The translations under genes were made by a program, and so were the position numbers. From Telluria aromaticivorans (lineage in GTDB: Bacteria; Pseudomonadota; Gammaproteobacteria; Burkholderiales; Burkholderiaceae_D): a stretch of 64,000 nucleotides of DNA. The notes under the pieces were generated by a model. It was given only the letters and a program-made list of their open reading frames with translations, did not search any database and was not told the origin of the DNA. Below are positions 33,330 to 43,051 of the stretch, piece by piece; within the stretch, counting starts at the first letter, position 1; each line of letters opens with the position of its first letter. The stretch covers positions 124,001-188,000 of the forward strand of contig NZ_JABAIV010000001.1 in the NCBI RefSeq assembly GCF_013003915.1, given 5' to 3'.

Positions 33330-33493
33330 CCGGCGTGCGCCGGTGATGCGGTCGCGGGATGCGACAGAGTTGGGGGAAGCAATGCCAGCGGCATTGCTTC
33401 CGCCTGCGCCGGGATGACGTTGATTTATTTTTGAGCTGGGTTACAGCACGATTCTTGTGACGCACTCCAAACCGTCGCCCCGGCGCAGGCCGG
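33330..33493. repeat. Hairpin-rich repeats between lrgA and hppD
   Basis: Three stems lie here: CCGGCG/CGCCGG (33330-33343), a perfect 12-bp-arm hairpin GGAAGCAATGCC/GGCATTGCTTCC with loop AGC (33375-33401), and CCGGC-GCAG-GCCGG (33480-33493). The last copies the 14-mer at 5029-5042, and GCGCCGGGATGACG (33407-33420) is an inverted relative of the CGTCATCCC seen near 5000. They probably serve as 3' ends for the hppD transcript. Confidence 0.55.
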
Positions 33494-33527
33494 CGCCCAA
33501 TTTGACCTTGCTCGCACCGCCCGAAAC

Positions 33528-34616
33528 TTACGCCTCCGCCGCCGCCCCCGCAATCGCCCCACGGCGCACCTGGTCGCGCTCGATCGACTCGAACAGCGCC
33601 TTGAAATTGCCTTCGCCGAAACCGTCGTCGCCCTTGCGCTGGATGAATTCGAAGAACACCGGCCCGAGCTGGGTGGTCGAGAAAATCTGCAGCAGCAGGC
33701 GTGGCTTGCCATCCGTGACGCTGCCATCGAGCAGCAGGCCGCGCGATTTCAGTTCGTCGGCGTTCTCGCCGTGGCCGGGAATGCGGCCTTCCAGCATCTC
33801 GTAATAGGTTTCCGGCGGGGCAGCCATCAGCGGCACGCCGGCCGCGCGCAGCGAGTCGACGGTCTTCATCAGGTCATCGCTCAGCAGCGCGATATGCTGG
33901 ATGCCTTCGCCGTTGAACTGCATCAGGAATTCCTCGATCTGGCCGCCGCCCGCCTTGCCTTCTTCGTTCAGCGGGATGCGGATCATGCCGTCCGGCGCCG
34001 TCATCGCCTTCGAGGTCAGGCCGGTGTACTCGCCCTTGATGTCGAAGTAGCGGATCTCGCGGAAATTGAACAGCTTCTCGTAGAAATTCGCCCAGAAGGT
34101 CATGCGGCCCCGGTAGACATTGTGGGTCAGGTGGTCGATGATCGACAGACCATGGCCCGCCGGGTGGCGGTCGACGCCCTCGATGAATTCGAAGTCGATG
34201 TCATAGATCGACTTGCCTTCTTCGAAGCGGTCGATCAGGTAGAGCGGCGCGCCGCCGATGCCCTTGATGGCCGGCAGGCGCAGTTCCATCGGGCCGGTCG
34301 GGATCTCGACCGCCTGGGCGCCGAGTTCGAGCGCGCGCGCATAGGCCTTGTGCGCATCCTTCACGCGGAAAGCCATGCCGCAGGCCGACGGGCCGTGTTC
34401 GGCGGCGAAATAGGCGGCGTAGCTTTTCGGCTCGTTGTTGATGATGAAGTTGATGCCGCCCTGGCGATACAAGGCAACGGCTTTCGAGCGGTGATTCGCC
34501 ACCTTGGTGAAACCGAGCTGCGCGAATACCGCTTCGAGCACGCCCGGCGTCGGCGACGCGAACTCGACGAACTCGAAGCCCATCAGGCCCATGGGATTCT
34601 CAAACAGGTCTGCCAT
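33528..34616 (-). CDS. hppD: 4-hydroxyphenylpyruvate dioxygenase
   Basis: A 362-residue two-VOC-domain Fe(II) enzyme. It has [20 protein letters not shown] at the start, the iron ligands in [12 protein letters not shown] (His), [11 protein letters not shown] (His) and [18 protein letters not shown] (Glu), and the typical final helix [17 protein letters not shown]. It converts 4-hydroxyphenylpyruvate to homogentisate, the second step of tyrosine degradation. It lies 64 nt downstream of a LysR regulator on the same strand, and across from hmgA, which acts next in the pathway. Length is normal for bacterial enzymes. Confidence 0.97.
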   Translation of the reverse strand: MADLFENPMGLMGFEFVEFASPTPGVLEAVFAQLGFTKVANHRSKAVALYRQGGINFIINNEPKSYAAYFAAEHGPSACGMAFRVKDAHKAYARALELGAQAVEIPTGPMELRLPAIKGIGGAPLYLIDRFEEGKSIYDIDFEFIEGVDRHPAGHGLSIIDHLTHNVYRGRMTFWANFYEKLFNFREIRYFDIKGEYTGLTSKAMTAPDGMIRIPLNEEGKAGGGQIEEFLMQFNGEGIQHIALLSDDLMKTVDSLRAAGVPLMAAPPETYYEMLEGRIPGHGENADELKSRGLLLDGSVTDGKPRLLLQIFSTTQLGPVFFEFIQRKGDDGFGEGNFKALFESIERDQVRRGAIAGAAAEA

Positions 34617-34680
34617 TTTCTCTTCCTTGTATGTCGTTGGTCAGGCCGGCCGCGTCTCCCGCAGCCGGATCATGCAATCT

Positions 34681-35586
34681 TCATTCCGCAAATACCTCGG
34701 CCAGCAAGCCGCGCAGCCACTGGTTGCCCGGATCCTGGTTGTAGCGCCGGTGCCAGAACACGTTGGTCTGCAGCGGCGGCAGTTCCACCGGCGGCGTGAT
34801 CCACTCCAGACCAAAGGGCGCCTGGGCCCGCTCGGCCAGCTTCTGCGGCACCGTCACCACCAGGTCGCTGCTGCCCACGATATACGGCACCGAGGTGAAA
34901 TGCGGCACCCGGAAGCGCACCGATGGTCCCACGCCGGCGCGCTCGAGCAGCGCGTTGATGCGGTCATACGGGCCTTCGGTCGACGCCACCAGCACGTGCC
35001 CGGCCTGCACGAAGCGGTCAAGCGTGATCACTCCCTTGCCCAGCGGATGGCCCTTGCGGAACATCGTCACATAGGGCTGGCGGAACAACTGCCGCTGGTA
35101 GAGCGCTTCCGATATATCCTCGAACGGGCCGATCGCCAGGTCGACCCGCCCGCCTTCCATGTCTTCCTTCAGCGCCACCGCACCGGCGCGCACCGAGCTG
35201 ATTTCCACCAGCGGCGAAAGCAGGCGGCAGCGTTCGATCAGCGGCGGCATGAAATATATCTCGCCCACGTCGGTCATCGCCAGCACGAAGCGCCTGCTGC
35301 TGGTGGCCGGATCGAAGCGGCTGCGCTGGTTCAGCGCCAGGGCCACCTGGGCCATTGCCACGCCGATCGGCTCGGCCATCTGCGTCGCCAGCGGCGTGGG
35401 CTGCATGCCGGTGGCGGTGCGCACGAACAGCTCGTCCCCGAAAGCGCGCCGCAACCGCGCCAGCGCATTGCTCACCGCCGACTGGCTCAACCCAAGCCGC
35501 CTGGCCGCCGCGGAGATCTGGCGCTCCCGGTAGACTTCCTGGAAGACCGACAGCAGGTTCAGGTCGATGGTGTGCGGTTCGATCAT
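34681..35586 (-). CDS. LysR-family regulator of the homogentisate genes
   Basis: A 301-residue LysR protein. The N-terminal winged HTH reads LNLLSVFQEVYRERQISAAA, RRLGLSQSAVSNALARLRRA, and the effector domain follows (FVLAMTDVGEIYFMPPLIER). It lies between hppD (same strand, downstream) and hmgA (divergent), so it probably controls tyrosine/homogentisate catabolism, with an aromatic intermediate as co-inducer. This role is inferred from position. It shares the 162-bp intergenic region with hmgA. Confidence 0.88.
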   Translation of the reverse strand: MIEPHTIDLNLLSVFQEVYRERQISAAARRLGLSQSAVSNALARLRRAFGDELFVRTATGMQPTPLATQMAEPIGVAMAQVALALNQRSRFDPATSSRRFVLAMTDVGEIYFMPPLIERCRLLSPLVEISSVRAGAVALKEDMEGGRVDLAIGPFEDISEALYQRQLFRQPYVTMFRKGHPLGKGVITLDRFVQAGHVLVASTEGPYDRINALLERAGVGPSVRFRVPHFTSVPYIVGSSDLVVTVPQKLAERAQAPFGLEWITPPVELPPLQTNVFWHRRYNQDPGNQWLRGLLAEVFAE

Positions 35587-35650
35587 GGCTTTACCGTCCG
35601 TTGCGCATTGTGGGCGCGGGCATCGCGCAGGAATAGCAGTATTTAGCTGG

Positions 35651-35675
35651 TGAATAGTCTACATTTCGATATTCA
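35651..35675. promoter_or_regulatory. Candidate LysR operator between lysR and hmgA
   Basis: TGAATA (35651-35656) and TATTCA (35670-35675) form a dyad with a 13-bp spacer, the spacing usual for LysR half-sites, in an AT-rich stretch in the only shared regulatory region of lysR and hmgA. The assignment rests on symmetry and place only. Confidence 0.4.
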
Positions 35676-35748
35676 TCTCGTAAAGTACTGCGGATTCTTC
35701 TACAGTAGCCAGCGATACGTCACACCACTATCCCCAGGAGATACCAGC

Positions 35749-37056
35749 ATGAGCCAGCCTACCGGCTTCCAGTCGGCTTATTTGAGTGGATTCGGCAACG
35801 AGTTCGCCACCGAGGCCTTGCCCGGCGCCCTGCCGCGGCACCGCAACTCGCCGCAGCGCGTGGCCTATGGGTTGTACGCCGAACAGATGTCCGGTACCGC
35901 TTTTACGGCGCCGCGCAGCCACAACCGCCGCTCCTGGCTGTACCGGATTCGCCCCGCCGCCGTCCACGGCGCCTTCCAGGCCATGGATGCGGGCCGCATT
36001 GTCTCCCGCTTCGACTCCCCGGCCCCGCCCGACCAGCTGCGCTGGAGCCCCCTGCCGATGCCGGATGCCCCGCTTGACTTCATCGACGGCTGGGTCACCA
36101 TGGCCGGCAACGGTTCGCCCGAATCGATGAGCGGCTGCGCGATCCACCTGTACGCCGCCAACCGGTCGATGGAAGGCCGCTATTTCTACAGCGCCGACGG
36201 CGAACTGCTGGTGGTGCCCCAGCTCGGGCGCCTGGAGATCCATACCGAGCTTGGCCTCTTGGCAGTCGAGCCGCAGGAAATCGCGGTGATCCCGCGCGGG
36301 ATGCGTTTCAGGGTGGCGCTGCCGGACGGCGAAGCGCGCGGCTATATCTGCGAGAACTTCGGCGCCCTGCTCCAGCTGCCGGACCTGGGCCCGCTCGGCT
36401 CGAACGGCCTGGCCAACCCGCGCGACTTCCTCACTCCCGTGGCCCGTTACGAAGACCTCGAAGGCGACTTCGAGCTGGTGGCCAAGTTCTGCGGCGGCCT
36501 GTGGAAGGCCGCTATCGACCATTCGCCGCTCGACGTGGTGGCCTGGCACGGCAACTACGCGCCGTATAAATACGACCTGCGCCATTTCAACACCATCGGC
36601 ACGATCAGCTACGACCATCCGGACCCGTCGATCTTCCTGGTGCTGCATGCGCCGAGCGACACCCCGGGCGTGTCCACGCTTGATTTCGTGATCTTCCCGC
36701 CGCGCTGGCTGGCCGGCGAAGACACCTTCCGCCCGCCCTGGTTCCACCGCAACGTCGCCAGCGAGTTCATGGGCCTGGTCCACGGCGCCTACGACGCCAA
36801 GGCCGATGGCTTCAATCCCGGCGGCGCCAGTCTGCACAACTGCATGAGCGGGCACGGGCCCGATGCAGCCACCTTCGACAAGGCGAGCAGCAGCGACACC
36901 TCCCGGCCGCACAAGGTAGCGGACACCATGGCTTTCATGTTCGAGACCCGCCACGTGATCGTGCCGACGCCCTACGCGCTGGCATCCCCGCAGCGCCAGG
37001 CCGACTACCAGCAGTGCTGGGCCGGTATCCGCAAGAATTTCCGGCTGGAGCCTTAG
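35749..37056 (+). CDS. hmgA: Homogentisate 1,2-dioxygenase
   Basis: A 435-residue enzyme. ATG 35749 follows CAGGAG (35735-35740); the frame extends upstream but without support. Signature blocks are [22 protein letters not shown]-type N terminus, [35 protein letters not shown] and [19 protein letters not shown], with the His/Glu iron ligands of the family. It opens the ring of homogentisate to 4-maleylacetoacetate. The isomerase and hydrolase for the next steps are not in the window. It is divergent from the LysR gene. Confidence 0.97.
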   Translation: MSQPTGFQSAYLSGFGNEFATEALPGALPRHRNSPQRVAYGLYAEQMSGTAFTAPRSHNRRSWLYRIRPAAVHGAFQAMDAGRIVSRFDSPAPPDQLRWSPLPMPDAPLDFIDGWVTMAGNGSPESMSGCAIHLYAANRSMEGRYFYSADGELLVVPQLGRLEIHTELGLLAVEPQEIAVIPRGMRFRVALPDGEARGYICENFGALLQLPDLGPLGSNGLANPRDFLTPVARYEDLEGDFELVAKFCGGLWKAAIDHSPLDVVAWHGNYAPYKYDLRHFNTIGTISYDHPDPSIFLVLHAPSDTPGVSTLDFVIFPPRWLAGEDTFRPPWFHRNVASEFMGLVHGAYDAKADGFNPGGASLHNCMSGHGPDAATFDKASSSDTSRPHKVADTMAFMFETRHVIVPTPYALASPQRQADYQQCWAGIRKNFRLEP

Positions 37057-37079
37057 CGCGCCAACGGAGGCTTCTGCGA

Positions 37080-39137
37080 TCAGTGCTTCGCCACCGGCTG
37101 CTCGGCGACCGCCGCAGGGGATGCGCCCTGCTCCGGGGCCAGGAACCGGGTCGACGGCCGGCCGTCGGCGTTGTGCTGCACGATGCGGGTTGGCCGCCCT
37201 TGCGCGTCGAGCCACACCTGGCCGATGCCGGCGCCGTTCCAGACCCGCTCCCCATTCCGACGCGCGTCGGGCAGGTGCGGCGTGAAGACGAGGTCGCGGC
37301 GCTGGGTGAACCAGTTCAGCGGCGAGCGCGGGGAATACAGCCAGCGATTGAGGCGATCGAGCCAGTCGAGCAGGCGGCGCGGGAATTCGTTCTTGATGCC
37401 GCTGCTGGTGATCTGCCAGATATGCGGCCCGCGCTCCGAGTCGCGCACCTCGACATCGTAAGCAAACGAGTAGTGCACATCCCCCGACAGCACCACGTAA
37501 TTGCCCGGGGTGCGTGAATGGCGGAAGATATTGAGCATGCTGCTGGCCGCGCCGCGATGCGCCATCCAGTTCTCGGCGTCGACGGTCAAGGCGAGGCCGG
37601 CGAAGGTGGCGACCCGTTGCACCACCTCGATCAGCTTGACCCCGAACATTGGCGTCGGCGAGACGATGACGGCGGCGGTTTCGTCCAGCAGCTCGTGCTG
37701 CAGCTCGGTCAGCGACTCCCAATCCATCAGGCCCGAGGGATGGCCGGGCCGGCGCCGGTTGCGCCAGCGGCGGGTGCGGGTATCGAGGACGATGATCGTG
37801 GGTTTGGTCCGGACGACGAAATGCCACTGGCGGAAAGACAGCAGGCGCTCGACCAGCGCGTCCTGCAAAGGCGCATCCAGGCCATCATCGGCAGAGGCCG
37901 TGGCAGCCAGCGCCGCCATCTCGTCCAGCGCGGAACCGAATGCATCGGGGCGGTTGCCCCAGCCCTGGCACAGCATGTAGGCGATCAGCGCATTACCCAC
38001 GATGCGGCGCGAGAACGGGTGCTCGTAGACTGTGGTTTCCCACTTGGCCGACAGGTTCCAGTCGTCGGTGATGTCATGGTCGTCGAAGATCATCAGGGTC
38101 TGCACGTGCGCCAGCAGTCGCGCGCACCTGGGAAGATCGCGATGAAAGCCCGCCAGCGCCTCTGACTCGCCCCGCCAGCGTTTTGCATGCCTCGGCTCCA
38201 GAGGGGGCGCCGGCGCATCCGCCACCAGCTGCCATGGCACGGGCGACCAGACCAGCAGGTACATGGCCATCACCTCGGCCAGGGTGACCAGGTGGTTGTG
38301 GGCATTGGCCGTGGTGAAGATCGGCTTTTCGCTGCCGCCAAAAAAACGATCGCGCAGCGCATCGTTGGACCTGAACGCAGGCAGTAGCTCTTCGCGCCGG
38401 TAGTAACCGGCCGGATGGCGGAACAAAGCCTCGCTGTCTGCGACCACCGCGCCTTCGAGCGTTTCGCCATACAGCCCCAAGCGCCGGACCAGCGCGTGGA
38501 TCGCCGCCAGCATCGGACCCGCCACATCGTCGGCATACACCTGGTCACCGCACAGCATGAGCATGGCGGGCCGCTCGTCGGCCCGTTCGACGAGATCCGC
38601 CACCAAGGCGTCGGCGCGCGCCAGGCCGTCAGGCGCGGGATGATGCGGCTTGCGGCAGGAACCATACAGGATATTGTCGCTGCGGCTGCGCAGCACCAGG
38701 TTCGGCCGCGCCGCCCCGTGATGCAGCAGGTGCGGCGCCCAGTGCGCGATGCCGGATTCAAGGCCATCGCCCTGCATGACGAGCAGGTCGTACTCGATGA
38801 TTGTGTCCTGCGGCAGCGGCTCCGGCAGCGCGACATCGATCAGGTGCACGCAGGCGTGGCGGCCGACGCGTATCACGCGACAGCGGCCTGCGTGCAGGGG
38901 CAAGCGCCGCGGCGCGCCTGCCCTCGGCGCCAGCACCAGGGTCAGGTCGAGCGGCGCGCTGCCGACCAGCCACAGCACCAGGCGGCCCGGCTCGAGACGG
39001 CGCAGGATGGGACCGGCAAGCACGGGCGGCAGGCCATCAAGGGCAGGAGGCTGGATCAATCTGGTGCGCTGTGCTGGTTGGATGAACCGACCAGTGTAGC
39101 AGACGCGCCGGAGGGCTCGAGCACGCAAGCGGCGCAT
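37080..39137 (-). CDS. PhoD-like metallophosphatase
   Basis: A 685-residue protein. The first ~160 residues form a beta-rich domain; the catalytic part has ILYGSCRKPHHPAPDGLARA, MLMLCGDQVYADDVAGPML (Asp metal ligands), LMIFDDHDITDDWNLSAKWE and YVVLSGDVHYSFAYDVEVRD (His ligands). These are the alkaline phosphatase D-type metallophosphoesterase motifs. No Tat or Sec signal peptide is seen in the frame as given, so either it is cytoplasmic or the true start differs. Substrate unknown; phosphodiester or phospholipid hydrolysis is usual. It is convergent with hmgA (23 nt). Confidence 0.8.
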   Translation of the reverse strand: MRRLRARALRRVCYTGRFIQPAQRTRLIQPPALDGLPPVLAGPILRRLEPGRLVLWLVGSAPLDLTLVLAPRAGAPRRLPLHAGRCRVIRVGRHACVHLIDVALPEPLPQDTIIEYDLLVMQGDGLESGIAHWAPHLLHHGAARPNLVLRSRSDNILYGSCRKPHHPAPDGLARADALVADLVERADERPAMLMLCGDQVYADDVAGPMLAAIHALVRRLGLYGETLEGAVVADSEALFRHPAGYYRREELLPAFRSNDALRDRFFGGSEKPIFTTANAHNHLVTLAEVMAMYLLVWSPVPWQLVADAPAPPLEPRHAKRWRGESEALAGFHRDLPRCARLLAHVQTLMIFDDHDITDDWNLSAKWETTVYEHPFSRRIVGNALIAYMLCQGWGNRPDAFGSALDEMAALAATASADDGLDAPLQDALVERLLSFRQWHFVVRTKPTIIVLDTRTRRWRNRRRPGHPSGLMDWESLTELQHELLDETAAVIVSPTPMFGVKLIEVVQRVATFAGLALTVDAENWMAHRGAASSMLNIFRHSRTPGNYVVLSGDVHYSFAYDVEVRDSERGPHIWQITSSGIKNEFPRRLLDWLDRLNRWLYSPRSPLNWFTQRRDLVFTPHLPDARRNGERVWNGAGIGQVWLDAQGRPTRIVQHNADGRPSTRFLAPEQGASPAAVAEQPVAKH

Positions 39138-39227
39138 TCGCGGGCCATTTGCCTGGAATAAAGCGGCGGATTGAGCGTTGCAGCTCTACGGTCGAGCGGT
39201 GGAACTCCTTAACAATTTTAATGGCGC

Positions 39228-39257
39228 ATGACACATATTTGCTAAAATTTCTATAAT
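39228..39257 (+). promoter_or_regulatory. Sigma-70-like promoter of the FIST/kinase operon
   Basis: ATGACA (39228-39233) and a perfect TATAAT (39252-39257) are separated by 18 bp in AT-rich DNA about 92 bp upstream of the FIST gene start. The -10 matches the consensus; the -35 differs by one base from TTGACA. Confidence 0.6.
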
Positions 39258-39349
39258 GCAGTATTTTACACAAGGGACGACGTAGGCTTTCTTATCGCTA
39301 TCCTCTCCGCAAGATACTGTCCGTCGCTCATCTTCTTCATAGGTTTTAC

Positions 39350-40522
39350 ATGGCAAACACGATAGTGGCAGTCAGTCACACATCCCTCTGCGTGCCTGAC
39401 GCCGCAGGCCGGGCGCTCGCCGACTCGATACTTCCGAAATTAGATGGTGGCCGTCCCGATGTGCTGATCGTGTTCGCCTCGCCCGAATTTGATTTCCAGC
39501 CACTGTTGGTCGCACTTGACACCGCATGCCAGCCGCGCCTGCTGGTTGGCTGCTCTTCAGCGGGGGAATTCTCTGGCTGCGCCACAGGAAACGCTTCGGT
39601 GTCCGTCATGGCAATCCGGTCAGACGATATCCTGTTCCGGGCTCGGCTGGGCACTGGCATTTGCAGCAATTCCAGCGGTGCAATCGACCAGGTCATGCCT
39701 GTCTTTACCGGCAGTGAGCATCCGGACTTCCCTTACCGTAACGCGCTGGTGTTGACCGATGCGCTCGCGGGCTATGTGGACGAGATCATCCATGAAATGA
39801 TGGTCCGCACCAGCGGCACCTACCAGTTGTTTGGGGGTGGGGCTGCAGACGATGCCAAGTTTCATAAAACCCATGTATTCATCGGCGACGAGGCGCATAC
39901 GGATGCGATCGTCGTGCTGGAAATGCTGTCGAAAAAGCCCATCGGCCTTGGCGTGCGCCATGGCTGGCAACCAAGCGGACCCGCCCTACGCGTCACCGAA
40001 GCCCAGGGCAACCGCTTGGTCAGCCTGAATGCCGCGCCTGCGGTGGAAGTGTTCGAAGAGCACGCGCAAGCAACCGGCCAGAGCTTCGATCGCGCCGACC
40101 CGCTCCCGTTCTTCCTTCACAACGTGATCGGCATCGAAACCGGCGATGGGTATAAGCTTCGTGTACCGCTTTCCCTCAACGAGGACGGCTCGATTTCATG
40201 TGCCGCCGAGGTACCGGTCGGGGCCACGGTCCATATCATGGTAACCGACGAGGCTTGCGCGTTCGACGCGGCGCGCCTGGCGTCGCAGGCGGCGCTCGAC
40301 GGCCTGGAGGGTGGCCAACACGCTGGCTCCCTGCTGTTTGACTGCGCCGCGACGCGGCTTCGCCTGGGACGCAAGTTCGGGGACGAACTGGAAGCAGTGG
40401 CGGCGACGCTCGGTTCCGAGAATTTCGCAGGATGCAATACGTACGGCCAGATTGCGCGGAGCACCGGGCAATTTAGCGGGTTCCACAATTGTACTGCCGT
40501 CGTCTGCGCAATCCCGCTCTGA
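39350..40522 (+). CDS. FIST-domain sensory protein
   Basis: A 390-residue soluble protein with FIST_N (about residues 30-220: RPDVLIVFASPEFDFQPLLV, LLVGCSSAGEFSG, YQLFGGGAADDAKFHKTHVF) and FIST_C (about 225-370: EVFEEHAQATGQSFDRADPL, NEDGSISCAAEVPVGATVHI, SLLFDCAATRLRLG, FAGCNTYGQIAR). FIST proteins are putative small-ligand (amino acid) sensors often fused or linked to signalling enzymes. No TM or output domain is present; its partner is the hybrid kinase gene starting 7 nt after its stop. ATG 39350 follows a promoter at 39228-39257. Confidence 0.88.
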   Translation: MANTIVAVSHTSLCVPDAAGRALADSILPKLDGGRPDVLIVFASPEFDFQPLLVALDTACQPRLLVGCSSAGEFSGCATGNASVSVMAIRSDDILFRARLGTGICSNSSGAIDQVMPVFTGSEHPDFPYRNALVLTDALAGYVDEIIHEMMVRTSGTYQLFGGGAADDAKFHKTHVFIGDEAHTDAIVVLEMLSKKPIGLGVRHGWQPSGPALRVTEAQGNRLVSLNAAPAVEVFEEHAQATGQSFDRADPLPFFLHNVIGIETGDGYKLRVPLSLNEDGSISCAAEVPVGATVHIMVTDEACAFDAARLASQAALDGLEGGQHAGSLLFDCAATRLRLGRKFGDELEAVAATLGSENFAGCNTYGQIARSTGQFSGFHNCTAVVCAIPL

Positions 40523-40529
40523 GTGCACG

Positions 40530-42209
40530 ATGATTCCGTTTGAGCTGGTGTCCATCTTCATTGACCTGCAGGGGCCGGACGAGAGGCTTGCCGCAACCGA
40601 CAGGCTTGCGCGTTACGCCGGCGTTGCGCAGGTCCTGGTATTCAGCAAGGACGCCGAGCTCGGGATATTCTTGCCGGCGCTGGGGCTGCCCCAGACACTC
40701 CGCTGCGGCCGGCGCTGGCAGGCCTTCCTGCAGCATTGTGCAGATGCCGGTAACGCCCACTCGTCCCTGCCTTCGGCCGGGAACGAGTCGGATCTGCCTG
40801 CCTGGGGCCATTGTGATTCCACAGGTACTGCGATCGTCGTCTTCCTCGGGACACAACCTGAAGCGCCGGTGCGCGCTGCCATCGCCGCCCTGTTGCCTCT
40901 CCTGAGCGCCAAGCTGGCCGGTGAACGGTCCGAGCTGGCCGCCGCCGGCCTCGCCGCAGCCGCGCGCGACAGCAACCGGCGCGCCAGCCAACTCAATAAT
41001 GCCCTGGATGCGAGCCGCCGCGAGCTGCAGGCAGCCTACCAGCTCGTCGAAAACGAACTGGTGTCGCGGCGCGAGGCCGAGGCGAGGCTGCGCGACACGG
41101 ACCGCCGCAAGGATGAATTCCTGGCGATGCTGGCGCACGAACTGCGCAACCCGTTGGCGCCAATCGGGATGGCAGCCCAGATCCTGCGGGTGGGGACGGT
41201 AACGCCTGCGCGCCTGAAGCAGACCTGCGAGATTATCGACCGCCAGATAGGCCACATGACCAGTTTGCTGGACGACCTGCTTGACGTCTCACGCGTTACG
41301 GGCGGACTGGTGGCATTGGCGCAGGAACGGCATGAGATGGGCGGGATCGTGCGCGATGCGGTGGAACAGGCGCGACCGCTGGTTGACATGCGCCGCCAGC
41401 GCTTGTCGCTCACGCTGTCCGCGCAAGCTGCGCAGGTGGTCGGTGATGGGACCCGGCTTGTCCAGATCCTCACCAACCTGCTTAACAACGCGAGCAAGTA
41501 CACCCCGCAGGGCGGCGTCATCGAGCTGGAACTGACGCAGGACGCGACAATGGTGCACATTGTCGTGCGCGACAACGGAATCGGCATCGACGCCGCCCTG
41601 TTGCCCCATGTTTTCGACCTGTTCGTCCAGGGCGAGCGCTCGCCGGACCGGGCCCAGGGCGGCCTCGGGCTCGGGCTGGCCCTTGTCAGGGCCTTGGTCG
41701 AGCGGCACGGGGGCAGCGTCAGTGCGGCCAGTAGAGGGCCTGGCTCCGGCAGCGAGTTCACCCTCAGGCTGCCGCTGGCGCAAGGCGCCGAACCAGTGCC
41801 GGCAGCGCGCGAGCCGGGCGGCGCGGCCTGCGAACGCGGAATGGACATACTGATCGTCGACGACAATGCCGATGCGGCCGACATGCTGTCGATGTTCCTC
41901 AGCACGGTTGGTCACCAGCTTCGTGTGGCCTACGAAGGAAGCAGTGCGCTGGCGCTGGCGGCGCAGGCTCCGCCGGATATCCTGTTGCTTGATATTGGCT
42001 TGCCCGACATCGACGGCTACGAGGTGGCCCGGCAAGTACGCGCGCTGCCGCAGGCTGCCCACGCGACGCTGATCGCGCTGACCGGCTACGGCCAGCCGGC
42101 AGACCGCGAACGCTCGATCGCTGCTGGCTTCAACCATCACCTTACCAAACCTGTGGACGCCGCCGCGCTGCTGCGCCTGCTTGCGACCGTGTCGAAACAA
42201 ACCGCCTGA
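40530..42209 (+). CDS. Soluble hybrid histidine kinase paired with FIST
   Basis: A 559-residue cytosolic protein. Residues 1-~130 are an uncharacterised alpha/beta region (MIPFELVSIFIDLQGPDERL). A coiled coil (~130-190) leads to HisKA (FLAMLAHELRNPLAPIGMAA, His203), HATPase (NLLNNASKYTPQGG, DNGIGIDAALLP, GGLGLGLALVRAL) and a C-terminal receiver (ILIVDDNADAADM, Asp488 in LLLDIGLPDIDGY, LTGYGQ, HHLTKPVD). Because FIST is separate and no TM exists, the FIST protein probably delivers the signal (inference). The operon has no separate output regulator, so phosphotransfer must go elsewhere or output is within the receiver. Confidence 0.88.
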   Translation: MIPFELVSIFIDLQGPDERLAATDRLARYAGVAQVLVFSKDAELGIFLPALGLPQTLRCGRRWQAFLQHCADAGNAHSSLPSAGNESDLPAWGHCDSTGTAIVVFLGTQPEAPVRAAIAALLPLLSAKLAGERSELAAAGLAAAARDSNRRASQLNNALDASRRELQAAYQLVENELVSRREAEARLRDTDRRKDEFLAMLAHELRNPLAPIGMAAQILRVGTVTPARLKQTCEIIDRQIGHMTSLLDDLLDVSRVTGGLVALAQERHEMGGIVRDAVEQARPLVDMRRQRLSLTLSAQAAQVVGDGTRLVQILTNLLNNASKYTPQGGVIELELTQDATMVHIVVRDNGIGIDAALLPHVFDLFVQGERSPDRAQGGLGLGLALVRALVERHGGSVSAASRGPGSGSEFTLRLPLAQGAEPVPAAREPGGAACERGMDILIVDDNADAADMLSMFLSTVGHQLRVAYEGSSALALAAQAPPDILLLDIGLPDIDGYEVARQVRALPQAAHATLIALTGYGQPADRERSIAAGFNHHLTKPVDAAALLRLLATVSKQTA

Positions 42210-42623
42210 TCAGTCGCGTCCAGGGCAGGCCTGAGGATTCATGCGCTAACGCTGTCCAAAGAACCAGCCGATCGGGATCGAACTTGCGTTCCGATTGCAA
42301 GCTGCGTAAACGCTCGACGACATCGGGCGTTATCGACAGTTTGTAATCATTTGGTTTCAGCGATTCGTCCACTAGCGCCGGCTGCAACGCACCCGCGGTT
42401 TGCAATATACGTGGCCCTTTGTTCCCGGCCTATCGCGGCAACCAGATTGGCAAAATCTTCATCTTGTATGGTTTACAACTGGGACATTTTGTCTCGATGT
42501 ATGGAGATCGCTTTTAAGTAGAATGGCTCGGCACGTGCACCAACACCATTCTTGCATGGCAGTCGCTGGCGTTTTCTCCTCTCTCATCTGCATTCAGAAA
42601 ATCACCTGGAAGTACTCAACATC
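42210..42623. other. 414-bp gap after the hybrid kinase
   Basis: No supported gene. A minus-strand frame crossing 42142-42405 has a protein-like segment (NDYKLSITPDVVERLRSL) but starts with an unsupported TTG and overlaps the kinase 3' end, so it may be a decayed fragment. From about 42400 to 42540 the DNA is AT-richer and probably carries the promoter of the next small gene. Confidence 0.4.
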
Positions 42624-42866
42624 ATGGATTGGTTCCCAATAGTCGCCGGTACGTTCAAGGCTCTCGCTTTAGGCACGGGTATGTTCTTCGCTATCAAGTG
42701 GCATTACGATCAAGGGAAGAAGTCGCAGGATAAGGAGGAAGAGTCGCGCGCGGTGCTGCGCGCGGCCGGCAAGGTGGCCGCAGTCTTCGTGCTATCGCTT
42801 CTGGGCTTGGGTCTCGTCACCTTCGTCATTATCAGCAGACTTAGCCTGGACCTGAGCTTGCCATGA
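42624..42866 (+). CDS. Small two-helix membrane protein
   Basis: An 80-residue protein from MDWFPIVAGTFKALALGTG. It has an N-terminal hydrophobic segment, a charged loop (DQGKKSQDKEEESRAVLRAA) and a second TM helix (AAVFVLSLLGLGLVTFVIIS). Two hydrophobic helices with a charged loop and normal codon use support a real gene. No family is recognised; it could be a small stress or assembly protein. The ATG at 42624 is the first that gives this layout. Confidence 0.55.
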   Translation: MDWFPIVAGTFKALALGTGMFFAIKWHYDQGKKSQDKEEESRAVLRAAGKVAAVFVLSLLGLGLVTFVIISRLSLDLSLP

Positions 42867-43051
42867 TGGCAAAGAATTGATCCGCTTCACAGCTGTTTCC
42901 CTGGCATGTGTAATTGCCGCTGGATGCCAGAAAATTAGCCTTTTGTCATGATCGTGCGGCGCACTTTGCTTCCCACAGGCTATGATATGCCGTGCGCCAT
43001 GCCGGCGTGCCCGGACACGGCCCGGTTTGCCCGCGAAAGGCCTGTGCGCCA

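Noticed and set aside
42142..42405. 87-aa minus-strand frame near the end of the hybrid kinase
   Set aside because: TTG start without a Shine-Dalgarno and overlap with the kinase; one protein-like stretch is noted in the gap entry but not called a gene.
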